In this document: positions 49,568 through 56,208 of the stretch, piece after piece | How the letters are laid out: each line of letters starts with the position of its first letter | Position numbering within the stretch: position 1 is the first letter of the stretch | Origin: Mycobacterium attenuatum | GTDB lineage: Bacteria; Actinomycetota; Actinomycetes; Mycobacteriales; Mycobacteriaceae | DNA length: 64,000 nucleotides | Direction: 5' to 3' | NCBI RefSeq assembly: GCF_900566085.1 | Contig: NZ_UPHT01000148.1 | Location: 26,996-90,995, forward strand | Notes under the pieces: model-generated | What the model was told of the DNA's origin: nothing | Database searches by the model: none | What the model saw: the letters and a program-made list of their open reading frames with translations, nothing else | Program-made: the position numbers and the translations under genes

Positions 49568-51028
49568 TCAGCGAAGCCGGTCCTTGACCACTTTGCCGGT
49601 GGCGTTAAGCGGCAGCGCGTCCACAAACTGCACCGAGCGCGGCACCTTGAAACCCGCCATGCGCTCGCCGCACCAGCTGATCAATTCCTCAGCGCTGATC
49701 GCACCGTTGCGAACGACGAACGCCTTGCCCACCTGTCCGAGCCGCTCGTCGGGGACACCGATCACGGCGGCCTGGCTGATTGCCTCATGCTCCAACAGGA
49801 AGCCCTCGATCTCGGCCGGATAGGCGTTGAATCCGCCCACGATGAACATGTCTTTCTTGCGACCCACGACGCGCAGCCGGCCCGCGTCGTCCAGGCTGCC
49901 CAGATCCCCGGTGTGCAGCCAGCCCTGGTCGTCGATGACCTCGGCGGTGGCGATGGGGTCGTCGAGATAGCCCTTCATGACGTTGTACCCGCGCACCAGG
50001 ATCTCGCCGTCGGCGGCGATGTCCACCTCGATTCCGTCGCACGCAACGCCGGCGGTGGTGGCGATGTCTTCGAACGAATCCTCGGGCCGCGACAGCGTCA
50101 CGGTGCCCGCCTCGGTCAGGCCGTAGCCGGTCATGAGGGTCTGGAAGGGCAGCTCGGTGCGCACCCGCCGGACCAGCTCCACCGGAATGTCGGCGGCCCC
50201 GGTCACGCCCGCGCGCAGTGACGACAAGTCCCACTCGCCTTGGGCGCTCAACAGCGATTGATACAGCGTCGGCGGCCCGGGAAGCATGGTAATGCGTTCC
50301 TGCTCAATCAGTTTCAGCACTTTTTCGAGTTCGAATACCGGCACCGGGAAGATCGTGGCGCCCCGGATCAGCGACGCGATGCAACCGGCCTTGTACCCGA
50401 AGATGTGAAAGAACGGGTTGACGATCAGATAGCGGTCGCCCGCGCGCAGATCGGCGCGATCGCACCACTCCGCGTAGTGCCGCAACGTCTGGGTGTGGTT
50501 CATCATCACACCCTTGGGCCGCCCGGTGGTCCCCGAGGTGTAGATGATGTCGGCGACGTCTAAGCCACTGACCGCGCGCTCGAAGGGCTTGCCGCTGTCG
50601 AGGAATCCTGATTTCATGTCGACCACCGGGATACCGGCTGGGGCTGTGAAATCCATTCCGAGAAAGCCCTTTTCGACCAACACCGCCTTGGCGCCGCTGC
50701 GCCCGATGATGTCGGCCGCCTCGGCCGTCTTAAAGCGGGTGTTGACCGGAACCAGCACCCCACCCGCGGTCAGCAGGCCGAACGCGGCGATGATCCATTC
50801 CGCCGAATTGGGTGCCCAGATCGCAACCCGATCGCCCGTGTCGATTCCCGCCGCGGCAAAGGCGCCGGCGGCACGGCGCACCCGCTCGGCCAATTCGGCG
50901 AACGTGAGGTGCAGCGGCCCGTCGACCACGGCTGCGGCGTCGCCGAACCGCTCGCCCGCGCTCAGGACCATCTCGGGGATGGTCTCCCAGGGTGGTCCGA
51001 TCCGGCGCCGCCGCGCCGACTGCGTCAT
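49568..51028 (-). CDS. Acyl-CoA synthetase (FadD / AMP-binding family)
   Basis: A 486-residue adenylate-forming ligase: DIIYTSGTTGRPKGVMMNH (P-loop-like AMP motif), TLMTGYGLTEAGTVTLSRPED (adenine-binding), GWLHTGDLGSLDDAGRLRVVGRKKDMFIVGGFNAYPAEIEGFLLEHEAI and C-terminal PLNATGKVVKDRLR with the catalytic Lys. It activates a carboxylate to its CoA ester; relatives include FadD3 of steroid-ring degradation, but the substrate here is unproven. The ATG at 51028 overlaps the amidohydrolase stop by 4 bp, so the two are co-translated. Confidence 0.9.
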   Translation of the reverse strand: MTQSARRRRIGPPWETIPEMVLSAGERFGDAAAVVDGPLHLTFAELAERVRRAAGAFAAAGIDTGDRVAIWAPNSAEWIIAAFGLLTAGGVLVPVNTRFKTAEAADIIGRSGAKAVLVEKGFLGMDFTAPAGIPVVDMKSGFLDSGKPFERAVSGLDVADIIYTSGTTGRPKGVMMNHTQTLRHYAEWCDRADLRAGDRYLIVNPFFHIFGYKAGCIASLIRGATIFPVPVFELEKVLKLIEQERITMLPGPPTLYQSLLSAQGEWDLSSLRAGVTGAADIPVELVRRVRTELPFQTLMTGYGLTEAGTVTLSRPEDSFEDIATTAGVACDGIEVDIAADGEILVRGYNVMKGYLDDPIATAEVIDDQGWLHTGDLGSLDDAGRLRVVGRKKDMFIVGGFNAYPAEIEGFLLEHEAISQAAVIGVPDERLGQVGKAFVVRNGAISAEELISWCGERMAGFKVPRSVQFVDALPLNATGKVVKDRLR

Positions 51029-52206
51029 ACCGACACGAGGCGAGAAAGGTTGCCGCCCATAATCTTTGCCTGGTCGTCTACGCTGAGGTACTGGATCGCA
51101 TCGGCGTAGTGCCGGGGTGCCGCAAGTCCTTCCGGGTGCGGATAGTCCGAGCCGTATAGGACATGGTCCACACCAATGAGGTCGACAAGGTCCCTGATCC
51201 CGTCTTCGTAGAACGGGCTGATGTGGATGCGGTTCTTGATCTCTTGGACCGGGTCCCCGCCGGGGAAGCTTTCCGGCGTCTTCTTGTAGACGTCGGCCAG
51301 CTGCTCCAGCAACGGGAACAACCACTTGGACCCGGCTTCGATGATCGCCACCTTGAGTTGCGGGAAGCGGTACAGCGCACCGTGAATCGCCCAGGACGCC
51401 ACCGCATCCTGCACCGGGCGCCACTCGTTGAGCATCGCGAACGCGTTGGTCTGGAAGGGCAGCATCTCTTTGTCGCCGCCGTCCCACTCGGCGATATAGC
51501 GGGCATAGCCGCTGTCCGAGGAGTGCATGGCCACCAGCACGTCGTGCGCCACACAGCGCTGCCAGAACGGGTCGAACTCCGGCAATGCGAAGGACCGCGG
51601 GCCTCGGTACCCCGGCACCGGGGCCGGCCGCACCAGGACCGCCCGGGCGCCGCGCTGGACCACCCAGTCCAGCTCTTCGATCGCCTTCTCCACGATCGGC
51701 AAGCTGATCACCGGCACCGTGAAGATGCGGTTGTGGTAGTTGAAGCCCCACACCTCGTCCAGCCACTGGTTCAACGCGTGCACGACCACGTGGATGAGCA
51801 GCGGGTCGTCGCGCATGCGTTCTTCGATCAGGCTGGCCAGCGTCGGAAACATCAGCGTGCGGTCGACGCCCAGCTGGTTCATCAGCTCCAAGCGCGGGCC
51901 GGGTTCGCGAAACGCCGGGATCGAGCGCATCGGCTCGCCGAAGATCTCCCGGCGGCTCTTGCCTTCGGGGTTTCCCACCCGGAAGTACTCCTCCATGGCC
52001 CCCGGCCGCGCGACCACCTCGAAGGTGGGATTGGGAATGTAGTCGCTGATGTGACCACGGACCGCAATCTTGGTGCGGCCCTTGACCTGGACGTACTGGA
52101 TCACGTTCCGGTATTGCTCGGGCAGGTACTTGGTCAGCGATTCCTGGGTCTCGTAGAGATGATTGTCCGCATCGAACAGCGGATACGACGGCGTGCCCGA
52201 CGACAT
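51025..52206 (-). CDS. Amidohydrolase-family (ACMSD-like TIM-barrel) protein
   Basis: A 393-residue metal-dependent hydrolase/decarboxylase-type barrel: YPLFDADNHLYETQESLTKYLPEQYRN (DADNHLYE, metal-binding DxH), GVDRTLMFPTLASLIEERM, VLVAMHSSDSGYARY (barrel His), VAIIEAGSKWLFPLLEQLADVYKKTPESF and VDHVLYGSDYPHPEGL (conserved Asp). Preceded by AAGGAGGA and by a dyad with GAGAAT-TGT-ATTCTC. Reaction unknown; it is encoded with a FadD and so may hydrolyse or decarboxylate an intermediate of a ring or lipid degradation route. Confidence 0.87.
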   Translation of the reverse strand: MSSGTPSYPLFDADNHLYETQESLTKYLPEQYRNVIQYVQVKGRTKIAVRGHISDYIPNPTFEVVARPGAMEEYFRVGNPEGKSRREIFGEPMRSIPAFREPGPRLELMNQLGVDRTLMFPTLASLIEERMRDDPLLIHVVVHALNQWLDEVWGFNYHNRIFTVPVISLPIVEKAIEELDWVVQRGARAVLVRPAPVPGYRGPRSFALPEFDPFWQRCVAHDVLVAMHSSDSGYARYIAEWDGGDKEMLPFQTNAFAMLNEWRPVQDAVASWAIHGALYRFPQLKVAIIEAGSKWLFPLLEQLADVYKKTPESFPGGDPVQEIKNRIHISPFYEDGIRDLVDLIGVDHVLYGSDYPHPEGLAAPRHYADAIQYLSVDDQAKIMGGNLSRLVSV

Positions 52207-52228
52207 GAAATCCTCCTTCGCAATTTGC

Positions 52229-52248
52229 GAGAATTGTATTCTCTTACC
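52229..52248 (-). promoter_or_regulatory. Dyad/promoter element upstream of amidohydrolase-fadD
   Basis: GAGAAT-TGT-ATTCTC at 52229-52243 is a perfect 6-bp inverted repeat. Read toward the gene it begins GTAAGAGAAT (52247-52238), 31 nt before the amidohydrolase start. The same decamer lies upstream of the enoyl-CoA hydratase gene. Confidence 0.55.
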
Positions 52249-52284
52249 TGCGCAGTGGCAACGGGCCGCGCCTGTGGTCGCCGG

Positions 52285-52716
52285 TCAGCAGTGGGCGACG
52301 ATGCGGAACTCGGCGCTGGCCGGCTGGTTGGGTGCGGCGGTATCGAACCCCTCGGCGGTACCGCTGACGGTGAACGTGCCGTCGCCGAAGCCGGCCTTCG
52401 CGCTGCCACCGTCACCTTCGGAGTACATGCCGGTGAAACCGGCCAGATTGCGGATCCGCACCGACCTCGCGGTAATCGGTGCAGCCCACTGGTCGATGAC
52501 CAGGGTGGCTCCCGAGTCGCCGGTACCAACCTCGATCGTCCGGTACCACTCCAATTGAACGCACCTGACGAGGTGTGGCCGCGCCTCGTTGCCGTTGACC
52601 GTCACGACTGCGGTGCTGGAGATATGGGCTGCCGGCGGTGCGCCGCAGGCGCCGACAACGGCTGCCGAAAATACCGCGACGGCCGCTGTGCTCACTGCCC
52701 CGATTCGGTGTTGCAC
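52285..52716 (-). CDS. LpqH-family (19-kDa-type) lipoprotein
   Basis: A 143-residue lipoprotein. The signal peptide (RIGAVSTAAVAVFSAAVVGAC) ends in a lipobox with the acylated Cys in VGAC (about residue 24). The mature part matches the mycobacterial lipoprotein antigen family: VTVNGNEARPHLVRCVQLEWYRTIEVGTGDSGATLVIDQ, VRIRNLAGFTGMYSEGDGGSAKAGFGDGTFTVSGTAEGFDTAAPNQPASAEFRIVAHC with two Cys likely to pair. Exported and membrane-attached. The GTG at 52716 is preceded by a GAGGTGG stretch. Confidence 0.82.
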   Translation of the reverse strand: MQHRIGAVSTAAVAVFSAAVVGACGAPPAAHISSTAVVTVNGNEARPHLVRCVQLEWYRTIEVGTGDSGATLVIDQWAAPITARSVRIRNLAGFTGMYSEGDGGSAKAGFGDGTFTVSGTAEGFDTAAPNQPASAEFRIVAHC

Positions 52717-52767
52717 GTGCCACCTCGAATGCTGCGCCGGGAGAGCTTGGATCTCAGCGATGATGCT

Positions 52768-52786
52768 ATTCTCCGAGTAAGAGAAT
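52768..52786 (+). promoter_or_regulatory. Dyad/promoter element upstream of enoyl-CoA hydratase
   Basis: ATTCTC-CGAGTAA-GAGAAT: 6-bp arms with a 7-nt spacer. The right part GTAAGAGAAT (52777-52786) equals the element before the amidohydrolase gene, in the same orientation relative to its gene and 37 nt before the hydratase ATG. Confidence 0.5.
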
Positions 52787-52823
52787 GCCAATATCGCCCG
52801 CTCGCCCCCGGAAGCATCGACGC

Positions 52824-53588
52824 ATGGTGGACCTCGAGTTCGACAAGTCCGGCACCGGGTTGGCGGTGCTCACCATCGACCGCCCGCATGCGCGCAACGC
52901 CATCGCGCTCGACACCATGGACCAGCTGCAGACGGCACTGGAGGCGGCGTCAGGCGCGCGAGCGCTGGTGATCAAGGGCGCCGGGGAGCGGGCGTTCGTT
53001 TCGGGCGGCGACATCAAGGAGCTGAGCGCGCTAAGAACCGAGGAGGACGCCGCGGCGATGGCCAAGCGGATGCGCGCCATCTGCGATCAGCTCGCGGCAT
53101 TTCCCGCTCCGGTGATCGCCGCGCTGAACGGCCACGCCTTCGGCGGCGGCGCCGAGGTGGCCGTCGCCGCCGACATCCGCATTGCCGCCGACGACATCAA
53201 GATCGCGTTCAATCAGGTGGAGCTGGAGATCATGCCGGCATGGGGCGGAGCCGAGCGACTGGCCGCGCTGGTCGGAAAAAGCAGGGCACTGCTGCTGGCG
53301 GGCACGGGAACGGCGCTCGATGCCGCCGAGGCCGAACGCATCGGCCTGGTGGATCTGGTGTTGCCCCGCGCGTTGTTCGACTCACCGGATCGCGGCTGGC
53401 GACCGGTCGCCGCGGCGCTGTCGCGCCATCCGGCCACCGAGATCAAGCGGGTAATCTGCGGAGTTTCGCCCGATGAGGCGATAGCATCCTTCGCACGGCT
53501 GTGGGTAGCGCAGGCCCATTGGCAGGCCGCGGCGCGGGTGATGAACCGCACGTCCAGTCCCCGCCAACCAGCTGGAGGCGCGATATGA
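52824..53588 (+). CDS. Enoyl-CoA hydratase/isomerase family protein
   Basis: A 254-residue crotonase-fold enzyme: LAVLTIDRPHARNAIALDTMDQL, RAFVSGGDIKEL (first oxyanion loop), FPAPVIAALNGHAFGGGAEVAVAADIRIAADDIKIAFNQVELEIMPAWGGAERLAALVG (second oxyanion loop and active-site region), AAEAERIGLVDLVLP. The usual catalytic Glu region has FNQVELEIMPAWGG. Acts on an acyl-CoA, substrate unknown. The ATG at 52824 follows GGAAG. The stop overlaps the next gene start by 4 bp. Confidence 0.9.
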   Translation: MVDLEFDKSGTGLAVLTIDRPHARNAIALDTMDQLQTALEAASGARALVIKGAGERAFVSGGDIKELSALRTEEDAAAMAKRMRAICDQLAAFPAPVIAALNGHAFGGGAEVAVAADIRIAADDIKIAFNQVELEIMPAWGGAERLAALVGKSRALLLAGTGTALDAAEAERIGLVDLVLPRALFDSPDRGWRPVAAALSRHPATEIKRVICGVSPDEAIASFARLWVAQAHWQAAARVMNRTSSPRQPAGGAI

Positions 53589-54010
53589 CCCCGACGACGC
53601 GGCGGCTGGGTTGCGCCTTAGCGGTGTTGCTGACGGGCGCGGCGCTGGTGGTCGGCGCCGGCCGGTCACCCGCCGATGACACACCCATGCATCAGGTCCG
53701 GTACACCATCTCGGCGCAGGACCCGATTTACGCCGACATCTATTACCAGGATCAGGATCCGGCCGTTTTTTCCGACTACAGCCATAACCCGTACCAATTC
53801 ACACCGAACATCCAGGCCGATATCGCTCCGGGCAGGCCCTGGACCATTCAGGTCATGCTGGCCAAACCCGACCAGTGGGCGATGGTCACCGCCAGCACCG
53901 GCCCCGAACCGGGCACACCGATGTTTCATTGCGATCTGGCCGTGGACGGGGTGGTCGTCGTCGCCAAGGACGGACCGCGCGGTGTGCTCTGCTCGCTGCG
54001 TAACTGGTGA
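53585..54010 (+). CDS. Small exported protein, MmpS-like pattern
   Basis: A 141-residue protein with an N-terminal signal (RRLGCALAVLLTGAALVVGAG). The mature region VRYTISAQDPIYADIYYQDQDPAVFSDYSHNPYQFTP, RPWTIQVMLAKPDQWAMVTAS and FHCDLAVDGVVVVAKDGPRGVLCSL has two Cys and the strand pattern of MmpS-type transport accessory proteins. No MmpL gene is adjacent, so the assignment stays tentative. The start overlaps the hydratase stop (ATGA). Confidence 0.65.
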   Translation: MTPTTRRLGCALAVLLTGAALVVGAGRSPADDTPMHQVRYTISAQDPIYADIYYQDQDPAVFSDYSHNPYQFTPNIQADIAPGRPWTIQVMLAKPDQWAMVTASTGPEPGTPMFHCDLAVDGVVVVAKDGPRGVLCSLRNW

Positions 54011-54025
54011 CGCGGCGGCCGGCGC

Positions 54026-54625
54026 TTACCGTTCTGGTGGCTGTGGCTCACCTTCCAGACGACGCAGGTAGCGCTCGACCACGTCCACGGTTTCGGCATG
54101 CCCGCCCGACATGCCAAGCCCCTGCTCGATCACCAGAAATCGCGAAATGCTGGTCATCAGGACCGTCCACACCACCGGCGGCACGTCCTGGGTGTCGACG
54201 TGGTAGCGCTGCAGCGCGGCCGTCAACGCGACCCGCTGCCGTTCGCGGAAACGTTCCGCGTAGTAAGCGATTTCCGACCGCATCGTCTTGCGGTGGTTGG
54301 CCAGGGCCATGAATTCCATTGTCATCTTTGCGAATCCGGGCTCGGTGCCGAACCGCCACAGCGCCCACAGCGGCTGCGCCGACTCGAGCGCCCGGTCCTG
54401 CACCCGCAGACCAGCTTCGGCGCGGCGACGAAAAACTTCCAGAAACAAGTCATCCATGGTGCGGAAGTAGTAGTGCACCAATTGCGGCTTCAACCCGGCC
54501 TTGCCAGCCAGACGGCGGGAAGTCACTGCCGCATAGCCCTCTTCGAGCATCAATTGCTCGGCCGCATCGAGCAACAGTCCGCGATTCTTCGCATCCGGCG
54601 CCCCGATCCGGCGAGCCGATGTCAT
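54026..54625 (-). CDS. TetR-family regulator
   Basis: A 199-residue regulator: RGLLLDAAEQLMLEEGYAAVTSRRLAGKAGLKPQLVHYYFRTMDDLFLEVFRRRAEAGLRV gives the N-terminal helix-turn-helix; the rest is a typical ligand-binding helical domain. I use the ATG at 54625 because the longer frame to 54718 adds 31 residues with no domain content. It is divergent from the P450 gene and may control it, or the neighbouring lipid genes. Confidence 0.85.
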   Translation of the reverse strand: MTSARRIGAPDAKNRGLLLDAAEQLMLEEGYAAVTSRRLAGKAGLKPQLVHYYFRTMDDLFLEVFRRRAEAGLRVQDRALESAQPLWALWRFGTEPGFAKMTMEFMALANHRKTMRSEIAYYAERFRERQRVALTAALQRYHVDTQDVPPVVWTVLMTSISRFLVIEQGLGMSGGHAETVDVVERYLRRLEGEPQPPER

Positions 54626-54730
54626 GGCCTCAACTCCGTATCCTCGGCATTTCGCTGATGTCGACCACGCCGATCGTAGCGACGTCGCCGTGGTTGCCGG
54701 GTGGGCCGCCTTGACCATGACAATAACGCC

Positions 54731-54752
54731 GTGCTAAGCAGGTGCTCAGCAC
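54731..54752. promoter_or_regulatory. Tandem dyad in the TetR-P450 divergent region
   Basis: GTGCTAAGCAGGTGCTCAGCAC contains two short dyads, TGCT-A-AGCA (54732-54740) and TGCT-C-AGCA (54743-54751). The whole 22-mer is also nearly palindromic. It lies about 105 bp upstream of the TetR start and 75 bp upstream of the P450 start, suiting a shared operator. Confidence 0.5.
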
Positions 54753-54827
54753 ATCGTCGGATTCGAGCGGCGGAAGGTTTCGCCGCCGACGGCCCATTCG
54801 GCAACCCAGCTCCGGGAGGCACGCGAC

Positions 54828-56135
54828 ATGAGCGACTACGATTCGATCGACTTTTTCACCGACCCCTCGCTGGTTCCCGACCCGTACCCGTATTTCGACT
54901 ACCTGCGCAGCCGCAACCCGGTATTGCGGCTGCCGCATCACGGCGTCGTCGCCGTCACCGGTTACGAAGAGGCCGCCGCGGTCTACAAGGACACCGATTC
55001 ATTTTCCAACTGCGTCGCACTGGGCGGACCGTTCCCGCCGCTGCCCTTCGAACCCGCGGGTGACAACATCAACGCCCAGATCGACCAGCACCGCGAGAAA
55101 TTCCCGATGTATGAGCACATGGTCACCATGGACCCGCCGGATCATACCCGGGCCCGGTCGTTGCTGAGCCGGCTGCTGACGCCCAGCCGCCTGAAACAGA
55201 ACGAGGAGTTCATGTGGCGCCTGGCCGACCGTCAGCTCGACGAGTTCCTGGGCAACGGCCGGTGCGAGTTCATCAGCGAATACTCCAAACCCTTTGCCAC
55301 CCTGGTGATCGCCGACCTGCTGGGTGTTCCCGAAGACGACCACAAGGAGTTTCGTGTCATGTTGGGCGCCGAGCGTCCGGGCTCGCGGGTGGGCGGGTTT
55401 GACCACGAATCGGTCGGTACCAACCCGTTACAGTGGCTCGACGAGAAGTTCTGCTCCTATATCGAAGACCGCCGTCGCGAACCGCGTGGCGACGTGCTGA
55501 CCGCGCTTGCGACGGCAAAGTATCCGGACGGATCCACGCCCGAGGTCATTGACGTAGTCCGTTCGGCCACATTCCTTTTCGCCGCCGGGCAGGAAACAAC
55601 GGCCAAACTGCTCAGCGCCGCGCTGCAGGTGCTGGTCGAGCGGCCCGACATCCAGGAGCGGCTGCGTGCGAACCGCAGCCTGATTCCGGCGTTCATCGAG
55701 GAATCGCTTCGCCTGGAGAGCCCGGTCAAGAGCGACTCACGCCTGGCCCGCCGGACCACCAACATCGCCGGAGTCGACATCACGGCCGGAACCGTCGTGG
55801 TGGTGTTGCCCGGGGCCGTCAACCGCGACCCGCGCAGGTTCGACAATCCGCACGAGTTTCGCCTGGACCGAAAGAACGTTCGCGAACACATGGCCTTTGC
55901 CCGAGGGGTCCACTCTTGCCCCGGCGCACCGCTTGCCCGCGTCGAGGGCCGTGTTTCGATCGAGCGCATCCTGGACCGGATGTCCGACATTGCCGTCGAC
56001 CCGGCCAGGCACGGGCCGGCAGGCGATCGCCGCTATCGCTATGAGCCGACCTATATCCTGCGCGGCCTCACCGAACTGCATCTGACGTTCACGCCGACGG
56101 GGTCACCACTCGACGCCGACGCTCCCGTCGGGTGA
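54828..56135 (+). CDS. Cytochrome P450
   Basis: A 435-residue bacterial class I P450: PDPYPYFDYLRSRNPVLRLPHHGVVAVTGYEEAAAVYKD, HTRARSLLSRLLTPSRL (C helix), FLFAAGQETTAKLLSAAL (I helix, AGQET instead of the usual AGxDT), EESLRLESP (ExxR), RRTTNIAGVDITAGTVV and FARGVHSCPGAPLARVEGRVSIERIL, with the heme-ligating Cys at about residue 364. It needs a ferredoxin and reductase; none lies beside it. Substrate unknown; neighbouring FadD and hydratase genes suggest a lipid or ring compound. The ATG is preceded by GGGAGG. Confidence 0.93.
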   Translation: MSDYDSIDFFTDPSLVPDPYPYFDYLRSRNPVLRLPHHGVVAVTGYEEAAAVYKDTDSFSNCVALGGPFPPLPFEPAGDNINAQIDQHREKFPMYEHMVTMDPPDHTRARSLLSRLLTPSRLKQNEEFMWRLADRQLDEFLGNGRCEFISEYSKPFATLVIADLLGVPEDDHKEFRVMLGAERPGSRVGGFDHESVGTNPLQWLDEKFCSYIEDRRREPRGDVLTALATAKYPDGSTPEVIDVVRSATFLFAAGQETTAKLLSAALQVLVERPDIQERLRANRSLIPAFIEESLRLESPVKSDSRLARRTTNIAGVDITAGTVVVVLPGAVNRDPRRFDNPHEFRLDRKNVREHMAFARGVHSCPGAPLARVEGRVSIERILDRMSDIAVDPARHGPAGDRRYRYEPTYILRGLTELHLTFTPTGSPLDADAPVG

Positions 56136-56208
56136 CTTCCGAAACGCCTGCGGCACAGCGATTTCCGTGGTTCGGGACGCCTTCAGGCCGTCCGTTGCGC
56201 GACCGGCA

